Of a stretch of DNA of 64,000 bases, positions 31,325-41,498 are shown piece by piece. The position numbers and the translations under genes are program-made. The number at the start of each line of letters is the position of its first letter. Positions within the stretch are counted from its first letter, which is position 1. The notes beneath the pieces are model-generated. The model was not told the origin of the DNA, ran no database searches, and saw only the letters and a list, made by a program, of their open reading frames with translations. The stretch comes from Aquabacterium humicola (GTDB lineage: Bacteria > Pseudomonadota > Gammaproteobacteria > Burkholderiales > Burkholderiaceae_C), in contig NZ_JARGNB010000006.1 of assembly GCF_030167915.1 (NCBI RefSeq), positions 62,001 to 126,000 of the forward strand. The letters are read 5' to 3'.

Positions 31325-32128
31325 ATGATGTTCAAGCGGATTGCCGCAGCGTGCGCTCTCGTAGCCGCCGCCGCGGGTGCCCAAGCGATCGTGGTGACCA
31401 ACAACACGGACGCCACGGCGCTTGCCAACGCGATCGCCGGTTCGGGCGTGACGATCACCAACGCGACGTTGACGTCCAACACCGCCGCCCCGTCGGGCAC
31501 GTTCACCGGCGGCGCCAACTCGGTCGGTTTCGAGTCCGGCATCGCGCTGACGACCGGTACGACCGGTTGCATCCCCGGCCCGAACAACCAGGGCAGCTGC
31601 ACCGGCGCCGGCAACATCACGACGCTGGCCTTCGACTTCACGACGACCACCGGCGAGGTGTTCTTCAACTACGTGTTCGGCTCCGAGGAGTACACGCAGT
31701 ACGCACCGTCGGGCTTCAATGACCGTTTCGACCTGCTGCTGAACGGCGTCAACATCGCCCAGCTGCCGAATGGTCTCGGCGTCGTCGAGATCAACAACGT
31801 GAACTGCCTGACGAACTCGCAGTTCTACCGCAACAACCGCGACGGCGAGGCCAACCAGCCCCCCGGCTGCGTGAACCAGAACCTCGACATCCAGCTGGAC
31901 GGCCTGACTGTCGTGCTGAAGGCGACCGGCCTGCTGCAAGCCGGCACCAACCACTTCGAGTTCCGCATCCGCGACATCGGCGACAGCAACCTCGACTCCG
32001 TCGTGTTCATCCAGGCCGGCTCCTTCGGCGGCACGGATCCGAACAACCCGGCGCCGGAACCGGCGTCACTGGCCCTGGCGGGCCTGGGCCTCGCCGCGCT
32101 GGCTGCGTCGCGCCGCCGCCGCGCCTGA
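31325..32128 (+). CDS. PEP-CTERM exosortase-sorted protein with a choice-of-anchor L domain
   Basis: 267 aa. The signal peptide ends near residue 21 (AQA). The middle carries the choice-of-anchor L hallmark FFNYVFGSEEY followed by GFNDRF. Several cysteines and many Asn/Thr residues fit an extracellular protein. The C-terminus (244-267) is a classic PEP-CTERM tag: PEPASL, a hydrophobic helix, then SRRRR. Such proteins are processed by exosortase (gene not in this window) and join the cell surface or biofilm/floc matrix. AGGAG at 31314-31318 fits either ATG at 31325 or 31328. Transcription is probably sigma-54 dependent. Confidence 0.92.
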   Translation: MMFKRIAAACALVAAAAGAQAIVVTNNTDATALANAIAGSGVTITNATLTSNTAAPSGTFTGGANSVGFESGIALTTGTTGCIPGPNNQGSCTGAGNITTLAFDFTTTTGEVFFNYVFGSEEYTQYAPSGFNDRFDLLLNGVNIAQLPNGLGVVEINNVNCLTNSQFYRNNRDGEANQPPGCVNQNLDIQLDGLTVVLKATGLLQAGTNHFEFRIRDIGDSNLDSVVFIQAGSFGGTDPNNPAPEPASLALAGLGLAALAASRRRRA

Positions 32129-32151
32129 AGACCGAAAACACTGCCAGTCGG

Positions 32152-32180
32152 AAAGGGCGCCCTCGGCGCCCTTTCTTTAT
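32152..32180 (+). terminator. Rho-independent terminator of the PEP-CTERM gene
   Basis: A ten-base stem AAAGGGCGCC / GGCGCCCTTT with a three-base loop is followed by CTTTAT, 23 bases after the stop codon. Confidence 0.85.
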
Positions 32181-32206
32181 GCCCGCTTTCGGGGGCCGCG
32201 CTGGCC

Positions 32207-32244
32207 AAGAAAAAACCCTCCAGGGCGTGAGCCCGGGAGGGTTT
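32207..32244 (-). terminator. Rho-independent terminator of groEL
   Basis: On the minus strand the stem AAACCCTCC / GGAGGGTTT (32236-32244 with 32213-32221) encloses a GC-rich loop and runs into TTTTTTCTT. It lies 56 bases after the groEL stop. Confidence 0.9.
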
Positions 32245-32299
32245 CGTGGATGGGGCTTGAGGCCGCGAGCGGCAGGTGCGACAGCACCTGCCTGCGACA

Positions 32300-33973
<1,674 letters not shown>

Positions 33974-33998
33974 TCAGGCGGGCGGCCGACAAGGCCGG

Positions 33999-34289
33999 TC
34001 ACTTCTCGACGACGGCGAAGAGGTCCTCTTCGCGCATCACCAGCAGTTCGTCGCCGTCGACCTTCACGGTCTGGCCGCTGTACTTGCCGAACAGCACGCG
34101 GTCGCCGACCTTGACGTTCAGGGCGACGAAGTCGCCCTTGTCATTGCGCTTGCCCGGGCCGACCGCGAGCACTTCGCCCTGGTCGGGCTTCTCGGCCGCG
34201 TTGTCGGGGATCACGATGCCCGAGGCGGTCTTGGTTTCGTTTTCGAGGCGCTTGACGATCACGCGATCGTGCAACGGACGAAGTTTCAT
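33999..34289 (-). CDS. groES: Co-chaperonin GroES (10 kDa)
   Basis: 96 aa from the ATG at 34289, with AAGGAG seven bases upstream. It starts [16 protein letters not shown] and carries the mobile loop [18 protein letters not shown], which contacts GroEL. It caps the folding chamber. First gene of the groESL operon. Confidence 0.99.
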   Translation of the reverse strand: MKLRPLHDRVIVKRLENETKTASGIVIPDNAAEKPDQGEVLAVGPGKRNDKGDFVALNVKVGDRVLFGKYSGQTVKVDGDELLVMREEDLFAVVEK

Positions 34290-34326
34290 CGCATCTCCTT
34301 GATTGGTCGCTGTCAACCTGAAACAG

Positions 34327-34349
34327 CAGCGCCCGCTTGTCGGGCGCTG
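34327..34349 (-). promoter_or_regulatory. Stem-loop in the groESL 5' leader
   Basis: A nine-base perfect stem CAGCGCCCG / CGGGCGCTG with a five-base loop lies between CIRCE and groES in the transcribed leader. No T-tract follows, so an mRNA stability or translation role is more likely than termination. This is structure seen in the sequence; the role is inferred. Confidence 0.5.
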
Positions 34350-34382
34350 TCTTGATGGTCGTGCCGGTGGATTATCCGGCCG

Positions 34383-34409
34383 TTAGCACTCGCGATCGGT
34401 GAGTGCTAG
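34383..34409. promoter_or_regulatory. CIRCE element (HrcA operator) of groESL
   Basis: TTAGCACTC, nine bases, GAGTGCTAG: one mismatch to the CIRCE consensus (TTAGCACTC-N9-GAGTGCTAA). It lies just downstream of the predicted transcription start, the standard place for HrcA repression of heat-shock genes. Confidence 0.95.
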
Positions 34410-34416
34410 CAATCGG

Positions 34417-34444
34417 ATTATAGGGACGGGTGGGGCGGCTTCAA
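34417..34444 (-). promoter_or_regulatory. Sigma-70 type promoter of groESL
   Basis: On the minus strand TTGAAG (34444-34439), a 16-base spacer and a perfect TATAAT (34422-34417). Predicted start near 34410, abutting the CIRCE. The -35 box overlaps the stop codon region of yacG. Confidence 0.85.
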
Positions 34445-34659
34445 GGGGTCGCCGCAGGATCGTCATCGCCGTCGTCGCGCCGGTCACCGGATACGTCCAC
34501 GCGGTAACGCTCGCTGGCCCATGCGCCGAGGTCGACGCTGCGGCAGCGCTCGCTGCAGAAGGGCCGCCAGCGGTTGCTGGGCGCGAAGAGCGTCATTGCG
34601 CCGCAGGTGGGGCAGCGCACCCGACGCGCCGTGGTCGGGTCGTTCCCGGTCGACGCCAT
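34441..34659 (-). CDS. yacG: DNA gyrase inhibitor YacG (zinc-binding)
   Basis: 72 aa from the ATG at 34659. Four cysteines in CPTCG and FCSERCRSVDLGAWASE form the treble-clef zinc site of the family. YacG binds GyrB and blocks DNA binding by gyrase. It lies at the 3' end of the pilB-pilC-pilD-coaE-zapD run, the common betaproteobacterial order, 23 bases after zapD. Confidence 0.93.
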   Translation of the reverse strand: MASTGNDPTTARRVRCPTCGAMTLFAPSNRWRPFCSERCRSVDLGAWASERYRVDVSGDRRDDGDDDPAATP

Positions 34660-34682
34660 CCTCGAGCGGCCGAGTCGTCCGG

Positions 34683-35438
34683 TCAGGCGCAGAGCGCCAG
34701 TTCGAGCGGCAGGTCCTCGGCCGCGGGCCGCAGACGCCCGTCCGCGTCGCAGCGCATCAGTCGGATTGAGACCATCAGCCGGTGACCCGAGATCTCGGGT
34801 ATCAGCCCGGTAGAGCCGTCCATCCTCAGGCGCAGCAGCTGGTAGGCGCGGCCGGGCGGAATGCCCTGCTGGTACTGGCCGCCGGTGGTGAAGACCTTGT
34901 GCGGCGCGCCGGTGTCGCGCAGCAGCTGCAGCAACAGTTGCACCGCCTCGGCCATCGGCTCCAGCGTCGCCACCCAGCCCTGCAGGTCGACGCGCCGACG
35001 CGCTCCCTCGAGCTGCTGCCAGGCGTAGTACGCCGGCAGATCGAACTCGCAGGTACCGGCCGGGATGCTGATGCGGCTGCGCACGCTCATCAACCACTCA
35101 TGGGCACTCAGTGACACGCCGGCCTTGCCGGCCTGGTGGCTGAGGCCATCGAAGGCGTGCTCGATGCGCGAGATCACGTCGTCGAGCGTCTTCTGCGAAA
35201 CCTGCGGGTTGCTGCGATAGGCCACGAGCTGTGACTTGTGGCGCTCGAGCTCCTTCAGCAGGTCCGACTTCAGGTCGGCGCGGGATGAGACGTCGAGGAT
35301 CTCGAACAGCGTGACCAGCGCGAAGTGGTGGTCGACCGCTGCGTCGCGGGGCAGCAGCTGGCCCAGCCGATCGAACAGATGCTCGAGGCGGAGCATCGTT
35401 CGGATGCTCTCGTTGAACGGGTACTCGTAGAGAACCAA
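34683..35438 (-). CDS. zapD: Cell division protein ZapD
   Basis: 251 aa beginning (TTG start) MVLYEYPFNESIRTMLRLEHLF, the strongly conserved ZapD start. It continues with the central segment HEWLMSVRSRISIPAGTCEFDLPAYYAWQ. ZapD bundles FtsZ filaments at the division ring in the cytoplasm. No ATG fits the conserved N-terminus, so TTG is accepted. Confidence 0.95.
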   Translation of the reverse strand: MVLYEYPFNESIRTMLRLEHLFDRLGQLLPRDAAVDHHFALVTLFEILDVSSRADLKSDLLKELERHKSQLVAYRSNPQVSQKTLDDVISRIEHAFDGLSHQAGKAGVSLSAHEWLMSVRSRISIPAGTCEFDLPAYYAWQQLEGARRRVDLQGWVATLEPMAEAVQLLLQLLRDTGAPHKVFTTGGQYQQGIPPGRAYQLLRLRMDGSTGLIPEISGHRLMVSIRLMRCDADGRLRPAAEDLPLELALCA

Positions 35439-35510
35439 GGGGGGCTTCCTCTTGTCGTGCGTTGCCGCACGCTGGCTGAGGATTGTTTCACACGCGCCCG
35501 GCCCGACGTT

Positions 35511-36116
35511 TCAAGATCGAACGGCGAGCCAGCGTCGCCACAGCGCTGTGGCCTGCTCCCGGACTTCGTCGAGCGACAGGCCGTCGTTGTGGATCACGGC
35601 GTCGGCGATCGAGCGGCGCAGGCCGCGTGGGGCCTGCTGCGCGATGACCTGGCGCACCTGCTGCTCCGGCCAGCCCGAGCGCGCCATCACCCGCTGCACC
35701 TGCGTCGCTTCGCTGCAGTCGACGACCGCGATGCGGTCGCACCGCTGTCGCCAGTGGCGGGTTTCGGCCAGCAGCGGCACGTCGAAGACCACGGCGCCGG
35801 AGGCCGCGGCAGCCTGGCGTTGCGCCTCGGCACCGATCATCGGGTGCAGCAGGGCCTCGAGCCGGCGGCGGGCATCGGGCTCGGCGAAGACGATCGCCCG
35901 CATCCGCACCCGATCGAGTCCTGCTTCCGGCGCCTGTTCGATGTGATCGCCGAACGCATGCCGCAAGGCCGGCATCGCGGCGCCGCCCGGGCCGGTCAGC
36001 GCGTGCGCGATGGCGTCGGTGTCCACCAGCGTTCCGCCCAATGCCACCCATGTGGCTGCCACCGTGCTCTTGCCACTGCCGATACCGCCGGTGAGGCCGA
36101 TGCGGACCGTGGGCAA
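35511..36116 (-). CDS. coaE: Dephospho-CoA kinase
   Basis: 201 aa from a TTG start. P-loop GLTGGIGSGKST near the N-terminus, the DTDAIAH substrate motif and the lid segment. It performs the last step of coenzyme A synthesis, phosphorylating dephospho-CoA at the 3'-OH. It follows pilD by three bases. CoaD, the preceding enzyme of the pathway, is encoded at 55408. Confidence 0.95.
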   Translation of the reverse strand: MPTVRIGLTGGIGSGKSTVAATWVALGGTLVDTDAIAHALTGPGGAAMPALRHAFGDHIEQAPEAGLDRVRMRAIVFAEPDARRRLEALLHPMIGAEAQRQAAAASGAVVFDVPLLAETRHWRQRCDRIAVVDCSEATQVQRVMARSGWPEQQVRQVIAQQAPRGLRRSIADAVIHNDGLSLDEVREQATALWRRWLAVRS

Positions 36117-36119
36117 GGT

Positions 36120-37052
36120 TCAGCCGATCTGCCAGAGATGGCCCAGCTGCGCGCCGAAGAACAGCGCCGCCACGCCACCGCCGGCCAGGTAGGGGCCGAA
36201 CGGAATCGGCACGCTTCGTTCATGCCGGCGCGCAACGATCATGGAAACGCCTACGGCCGCGCCCACCACCGACGACAGCAGGATGATCGACGGCAGCGCC
36301 TGCCAGCCCAGCAGCGCTCCGAGTCCGGCCAGCAGTTTGAAGTCGCCTTCGGCCATGCCTTCGGCGCCACGAAGCACGCGGTACAGCCACGCGACCGCCC
36401 ATAGCGCAAAGTAGCCGAAGAGGGCGCCCAGCGCCGCATTGGCCAGCGTCACCGGGATCCACTGCTGCCATGCGGCCACCAGTCCCAGCCCGATCAACGG
36501 CAGCGTCAGGTCGTCCGGCAGCAGGGTGGTGTCGAAGTCGATGAAGGCCGCGGCGATCAGCACGGCGACCGCCAGGCAGTACACGAGCGTCGATGCGGTC
36601 GGTCCGAAGCGCCAGCCGACCGCCCAGAACAAGGCGCCCGTCAGCAACTCGACGAGCGGATATCGCCCGGAAATCCTGGTCTTGCAGCCCGCGCACTTTC
36701 CGCCGAGGCGCAGCCAGCCGAACAGCGGAATGTTCTCGTGCCAGGCGATCGGTCGGGCGCAGTTCGGGCAGCGCGAGCGTGGCCGCGACAGGCTCAGCGC
36801 TGGCAGCGCCTCCAGCTCGCCTTCGAGGGCTCGCCCGACGCCGGCGAGCTCGTCCAGCCGGCGCCGGTTCGGGCCCAGCACGCGTTGCATCGCAGTGCCG
36901 TCCTGCAGGTACTGGGCCGCGTCATTCAGCCACTGGCGCTCGAGCAGGACCGGCTTGCGGTGGATGACGACGTTGAGGAAGCTGCCGATCACCAGACCGA
37001 GCACGCCCAGGGCCAGCGGCGACAGCAGCCCGTCCCAGATTCCTGCCAGCAT
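36120..37052 (-). CDS. pilD: Prepilin peptidase / N-methyltransferase PilD
   Basis: 310 aa membrane protein with eight predicted helices. The cytoplasmic zinc loop has CPNC and CAGC pairs. The catalytic aspartates are in IDFDTTLLPDDLTLP and GMAEGDFKLLAGLGALLGW. It cleaves type IV prepilins and type II pseudopilins and methylates the new N-terminus. It follows pilC by six bases. Confidence 0.96.
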   Translation of the reverse strand: MLAGIWDGLLSPLALGVLGLVIGSFLNVVIHRKPVLLERQWLNDAAQYLQDGTAMQRVLGPNRRRLDELAGVGRALEGELEALPALSLSRPRSRCPNCARPIAWHENIPLFGWLRLGGKCAGCKTRISGRYPLVELLTGALFWAVGWRFGPTASTLVYCLAVAVLIAAAFIDFDTTLLPDDLTLPLIGLGLVAAWQQWIPVTLANAALGALFGYFALWAVAWLYRVLRGAEGMAEGDFKLLAGLGALLGWQALPSIILLSSVVGAAVGVSMIVARRHERSVPIPFGPYLAGGGVAALFFGAQLGHLWQIG

Positions 37053-37058
37053 GCGCGA

Positions 37059-38279
37059 CTAGACGACGGCGCCGAGCTTGAAGATGGGCAGGTACATCGA
37101 GATCACGATGCCGCCGATCATCACGCCGAGGATGACGATGATGAACGGTTCCATCAGGCTCGACAGGCCCTTCACCATGTCGTCGACTTCTTCCTCGTAG
37201 AACTCGGCGGCCTTGGCGAGCATGTGGTCGAGCGAGCCTGCTTCCTCCCCGATGGACGTCATCTGCAGCACCATCGTGGGGAACACGCCGGTCGTCTGCA
37301 TCGCGGTCGTCAGCGCCGAGCCGGTCGAGACATCGCGCTGGATCTGCTGCGTGGCCTCGACGAACACGGCATTGCCCGAGGCGCCGCCGACGGAGTCGAG
37401 CGCCTCCACGAGCGGCACGCCGGCGGCGAACATCGTCGACAGCGTGCGGGTCCACCGCGCCAGCACCGACTTGTTGATCAGCGATCCGAAGACCGGGATC
37501 TTCAGCAGCAGACGATCCATGAACATCTGCATCTTCTCGGAGCGCTTCCAGGTCTGGAAGAACATGTAGCCGCCACCGATCATCACGCCGAAGATGATGT
37601 ACCAGTAGGACACGAAGAACTCGGACATCGCGATCACCGCCAGCGTCGGCGCCGGCAGGTCGGCGCCGAACGACTTGAAAACGTCCTTGAACGCCGGGAT
37701 CACCTTGATCATGATCACCGTCAGCACGATGAAGGCGACCACGATCACCGAGATCGGGTACATCAGCGCCGACTTGATCTTGCTCTTCAGAGCCATGATC
37801 TTTTCCTGGTAGATCGCCAGGCGGTCGAGCAGCGCTTCCAGGATGCCGCCCGCTTCGCCGGCCTCCACCAGATTGCAGTACAGCGCGTCGAAATACATCG
37901 GATGCCGGCGGAATGCTGCCGACAGGCTGGTGCCCGTCTCGACATCGGTCCGGATGTCGTTCAGCAGGCGCGTCAGTTTCGGGTTCGTCGCGCCGCGCGC
38001 GACGATGTCGAACGACTGGAGCAGCGGCACGCCGGCCTTCATCATCGTCGCGAGCTGGCGCGTGAAGACAGCGATGTCCTTCTGCTTGATCGAGCGGCCG
38101 CCGCTGGTGCGGCGCTTCTTCAGCTTCGTCAGCAGGATGCCTTGTCGGCGCAGGCTGGCACTGACCGCCGCCTCGCCGCCGGCACGCACCTCGCCGCGCA
38201 CGATCTTGCCGTTCTTGTCCCGTCCTTCCCACTCGAACACCATTTCCTTGATGCTCTTCGCGGCCGCTGCAGTCGCCAT
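37059..38279 (-). CDS. pilC: Type IV pilus inner-membrane platform protein PilC
   Basis: 406 aa, two T2SSF domains (about 70-195 and 270-400). Characteristic segments include FTRQLATMMKAGVPLLQSF, YPISVIVVAFIVLTVIMIKV and the repeat WTRTLSTMFAAGVPLVEAL. It anchors the PilB motor to the pilus base. Part of the pilB-pilC-pilD operon. Confidence 0.96.
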   Translation of the reverse strand: MATAAAAKSIKEMVFEWEGRDKNGKIVRGEVRAGGEAAVSASLRRQGILLTKLKKRRTSGGRSIKQKDIAVFTRQLATMMKAGVPLLQSFDIVARGATNPKLTRLLNDIRTDVETGTSLSAAFRRHPMYFDALYCNLVEAGEAGGILEALLDRLAIYQEKIMALKSKIKSALMYPISVIVVAFIVLTVIMIKVIPAFKDVFKSFGADLPAPTLAVIAMSEFFVSYWYIIFGVMIGGGYMFFQTWKRSEKMQMFMDRLLLKIPVFGSLINKSVLARWTRTLSTMFAAGVPLVEALDSVGGASGNAVFVEATQQIQRDVSTGSALTTAMQTTGVFPTMVLQMTSIGEEAGSLDHMLAKAAEFYEEEVDDMVKGLSSLMEPFIIVILGVMIGGIVISMYLPIFKLGAVV

Positions 38280-38331
38280 GGTTGCTCCGACTCTTTCGTG
38301 TTGCTGCGACGGATCTTTGCCCGTCGGACCG

Positions 38332-40047
38332 TCATTCGTTGGTGACCGCGATCACCTCTTCCAGCGTGGTCACGCCCAGGCGGACCTTGACCAGACCTGA
38401 CTGGCGAAGGTCGCGGACTCCGTCCTTGCGGGCCTGCGCGGCGATGTCCATCGCGGTGCCTTCGGACAGGATGATGCGCTGCTGGGCCTCGGAAATCGGC
38501 ATCACCTGGTAGATGCCGACGCGGCCCTTGTAGCCGGCATTGCAGGCCGAACAGCCGACCGCGCGGTACGGTCTCCAGCTGCCGTCGAGATCCTCTGGCT
38601 GGTAGCCGGCCCGCAGCATCGCCTCACGCGGGTAGTCGGCCAGCTGCTTGCAGTTCTCGCACAGCCGCCTCGCGAGGCGCTGCGCCGTGATGAGGATCAC
38701 GCTCGACGCCACGTTGAACGGCGCGACGCCCATGTTGAGCAGCCGGGTCAACGTCGTGGGGGCGTCGTTGGTGTGCAGCGTGGACATCACCATGTGGCCG
38801 GTCTGCGCGGCCTTGATCGCGATGTCGGCCGTCTCCAGGTCGCGGATTTCGCCGACCATGATGATGTCCGGGTCCTGCCGGAGGAAGGACTTCAGGGCCG
38901 CCGCGAAGGTCAGCCCGGCCTTGTCGTTCACGTTGACCTGGTTGATGCCGGGCAGGTTGATTTCCGCCGGATCCTCCACGGTCGAGATGTTCACGCCCGG
39001 CTGGTTCAGGATGTTCAGGCAGGTGTACAGCGATACCGTCTTGCCCGAGCCGGTCGGGCCGGTCACCAGCACCATGCCGTAGGGCCGCACGATCGCGGCC
39101 ATCAGCCGGTCCTTCTCGATCTTCTCGTAGCCGAGGGCTTCGATGCCGAGCCGGGCGCTGGACGGGTCGAGGATCCGGATGACGATCTTTTCACCGAACA
39201 GCGTCGGCAGCGTCGAGATCCGGAAGTCGATCGCCTTGCTGCCGAACTTGAGCTTCATGCGGCCGTCCTGGGGCACGCGCTTTTCGGCGATATCCAGGCG
39301 GCTGATGACCTTGATGCGCGAGGCTAGCTTTTCCTTGATCGCGATCGGCGGCTGCGTGATCTCGCGCAGTTCGCCGTCGACGCGGAAACGCACGCGGTAG
39401 TGGCTCTCGTAGGGCTCGAAGTGAAGATCCGATGCGCGCATGTTGATCGCGTCGATCAACATCTTCTGGAGGAAGCGCACGACGGGCGCATCCTCGACAT
39501 CGGTGGCGACTTCGGCCGACTCCGGCGCGGTGTCTTCTTCGGTGACATCGAACTCGAAATCGCTGCCGGCGATGCTCTCCAGGGCCTCGGCGGCGCTGGT
39601 GCCCTGCGACTCCAGCATGCGGGCCAGCTTGTCGTATTCGACGATCACCCATTCGGGCGACAGCTGCGTCGCGAACTTGATGCGTTCGCTGGCCTCCTGA
39701 TCGGTCGGGTCAGCGCCGCCGATGAACAGTCGGCTGCCTCGGCGCGCGAGCGGAACGATCTGGTATTGCTGGGTCAGCTTGTTGTCGACAATGGCCTTGG
39801 GCAGCTTCTCGACGTCGACCGCGTTGAGGTCGACCAGCGGCACCGCCAGGGCCCCGGACAGCGTGTGCGCCAGATCCGACGCGGAGATCGCGCCGGAAGC
39901 AATGACGGCCGCGACGAAGCCGATCTTGCGGTCGTGCGCGGTCTTCGAGAGTTCCTCGGCGGCCTTGCTGCTCAGCTTGCCGGCGTTGACAAGTACCCGG
40001 GCCGCGCCGGAAAGGCTGGACTGGGGGCTGTCGACAAGTGTGTCCAC
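38332..40047 (-). CDS. pilB: Type IV pilus assembly ATPase PilB
   Basis: 571 aa from a GTG at 40047, which has GAAGAG nine bases upstream; a TTG at 40071 has no such site. An N-terminal MshEN domain (ARVLVNAGKLSSKAAEELSK) is followed by the GspE ATPase with Walker A GPTGSGKT, Asp box, Walker B GEIRDLETADIA and His box TLHTND. The tetracysteine zinc module is CENC...CSAC. It powers pilus extension. The retraction ATPase pilT is not in this window. Confidence 0.95.
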   Translation of the reverse strand: MDTLVDSPQSSLSGAARVLVNAGKLSSKAAEELSKTAHDRKIGFVAAVIASGAISASDLAHTLSGALAVPLVDLNAVDVEKLPKAIVDNKLTQQYQIVPLARRGSRLFIGGADPTDQEASERIKFATQLSPEWVIVEYDKLARMLESQGTSAAEALESIAGSDFEFDVTEEDTAPESAEVATDVEDAPVVRFLQKMLIDAINMRASDLHFEPYESHYRVRFRVDGELREITQPPIAIKEKLASRIKVISRLDIAEKRVPQDGRMKLKFGSKAIDFRISTLPTLFGEKIVIRILDPSSARLGIEALGYEKIEKDRLMAAIVRPYGMVLVTGPTGSGKTVSLYTCLNILNQPGVNISTVEDPAEINLPGINQVNVNDKAGLTFAAALKSFLRQDPDIIMVGEIRDLETADIAIKAAQTGHMVMSTLHTNDAPTTLTRLLNMGVAPFNVASSVILITAQRLARRLCENCKQLADYPREAMLRAGYQPEDLDGSWRPYRAVGCSACNAGYKGRVGIYQVMPISEAQQRIILSEGTAMDIAAQARKDGVRDLRQSGLVKVRLGVTTLEEVIAVTNE

Positions 40048-40172
40048 GCAGGAAGGCTCTTCACGAAGCAAGCAATGAGGCGATCAGACCATGATCACCG
40101 ATCCCTTGCGCACTGTAAACCGAAGAAGCCAGCGGTTTCGGACCGACTTCACGCGATGCCGCCTGCCGAACG

Positions 40173-40202
40173 AAAACGGCCTGTGCAATGCACAGGCCGT
40201 TT
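40173..40202 (-). terminator. Terminator after tRNA-Pro
   Basis: A perfect 14-base stem (40174-40187 with 40189-40202) is followed on the minus strand by TTTTCGTT, ten bases after the tRNA 3' end. Confidence 0.85.
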
Positions 40203-40212
40203 CATGATGTCC

Positions 40213-40289
40213 TGGTCGGGGTGAGAGGATTCGAACCTCCGGCCTCTACGTCCCGAACGTAGCGCTCTACCAGGCTAAGCTACACCCCG
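40213..40289 (-). tRNA. tRNA-Pro (anticodon CGG)
   Basis: 77 bases with encoded CCA. The acceptor stem CGGGGTG pairs with CACCCCG, the anticodon loop is TTCGGGA in a CTACG/CGTAG stem, and the T-loop is TTCGAAT. It reads the proline codon CCG, which should be frequent at this GC content. It lies 49 bases downstream of ispB and is probably co-transcribed with it. Confidence 0.97.
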
Positions 40290-40338
40290 ATGAGGCCCGA
40301 TCTCGGCAGACAAGTGCCTGCGGGCCGCTGATTTCAGG

Positions 40339-41322
40339 TCAAGAAGATCTCTCCACCGACCGAACACATAATTCTAGCAGAGCTTCGCGAGCCGGCGTTG
40401 CGGGCAACACACAAATTGCCTTGCGGGCCTTGTCGGCCTCGCTGCGGGCGGCGTCGCGCGTCACTTCCAGGGCCCCGGTGTGTCGCACGATCGAGATGAT
40501 TTCGCCGAGGCGTTCGCTCTCGCCGTGTTCGATCGCGTGACGGATCGTCTGGCGTTCGGCGGGCGTGCCGCGCTCCATCGCGATCAGCAGCGGCAGCGTC
40601 GGCTTGCCCTCGCGAAGATCGTCACCGACGTTCTTGCCGAGGGCCTGCGTGTCACCCTCGTAGTCGAGCAGGTCGTCGATGAGCTGGAAGGCCGTGCCGA
40701 GTGCACGACCATAGTCGGCACAGGCCGTCTCGAGTGCGCGATCCGCATTCGCCAGCACCGCGCCGAGCTGCGCGCTCGCTTCGAACAGCTTGGCGGTCTT
40801 GTAGCGGATCACACGCAGGTAGTCGTCGACCGACAGATCGGCGTCATGCATGTTCATCAGCTGCAGGACCTCGCCTTCGGCGATGACGTTGGTGGCATCG
40901 GCGAGGACTTCGAGCACGCGCATGCGCTCGACGCCGACCATCATCTGGAACGCGCGCGAGTAGAGGAAGTCGCCCACCAGCACGCTCGCAGCATTGCCGA
41001 ACAGCGCGTTGGCGGTCTGTCGGCCCCGGCGCAATGACGATTCGTCGACCACGTCGTCGTGCAGTAGCGTCGCGGTGTGGATGAACTCGACGGTTGCCGC
41101 GAGCTCGAAGCGTTCATCCCCGGTGAAACCGAACGCGGATGCGAACAGCAGTACGAGGCGCGGCCGGATGCGCTTGCCGCCCGCACTGACGATGTAATGC
41201 GCGATCTGGTTGATCAGCACCACTTCCGACTGCAGGCGCCGGCGGATCACGTCGTCGACCTGCCGCATCTCGGCGGCCATCGGATCACTGGTGGCCGGGG
41301 CGAGGGAAGGGCGTTCGGTCAC
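40339..41322 (-). CDS. ispB: Octaprenyl diphosphate synthase IspB (long-chain polyprenyl synthetase)
   Basis: 327 aa. First aspartate-rich motif [10 protein letters not shown] and second [11 protein letters not shown], with GGKRIRP near the N-terminus. It elongates farnesyl diphosphate with IPP to make the ubiquinone side chain. It is divergent from rplU-rpmA, the usual arrangement. On the minus strand a TATAAT-like -10 (41357-41352) precedes it. Confidence 0.95.
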   Translation of the reverse strand: MTERPSLAPATSDPMAAEMRQVDDVIRRRLQSEVVLINQIAHYIVSAGGKRIRPRLVLLFASAFGFTGDERFELAATVEFIHTATLLHDDVVDESSLRRGRQTANALFGNAASVLVGDFLYSRAFQMMVGVERMRVLEVLADATNVIAEGEVLQLMNMHDADLSVDDYLRVIRYKTAKLFEASAQLGAVLANADRALETACADYGRALGTAFQLIDDLLDYEGDTQALGKNVGDDLREGKPTLPLLIAMERGTPAERQTIRHAIEHGESERLGEIISIVRHTGALEVTRDAARSEADKARKAICVLPATPAREALLELCVRSVERSS

Positions 41323-41426
41323 GGGCGCGTAGGGGCGGAAGTCAGCCGGAAATTATAGGGAGCGCCGCAGCCAAGCCCGACGGAGCGGTCGCGCCGAAGG
41401 CGGCGAACCGACGACCGCGGCGGCAG

Positions 41427-41435
41427 TGCTATACT
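41427..41435 (+). promoter_or_regulatory. Extended -10 promoter of rplU-rpmA
   Basis: TGCTATACT: an extended -10 (TG-N-TATACT) about 64 bases before rplU. There is no clear -35, as is common for extended -10 promoters. It gives a leader of roughly 55-60 bases that contains the hairpin described next. Confidence 0.6.
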
Positions 41436-41464
41436 TTAAGGTTCCTTCGTCCCGCCCGGGGCGG

Positions 41465-41498
41465 AGGTGCTTTTTCAGTTTATCGCAAAGAGGCACTT
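41465..41498 (+). promoter_or_regulatory. Predicted leader hairpin sequestering the rplU ribosome binding site
   Basis: Bases 41465-41475 can pair with 41488-41498 over 11 consecutive positions (eight Watson-Crick, three G-U), leaving a 12-base loop. The 3' arm contains the ribosome binding site (AAGAGG) and ends at the base before the rplU ATG. Such a fold would close the start site and could serve autogenous control by a ribosomal protein. The pairing is visible in the sequence; regulation is inferred. Confidence 0.5.
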
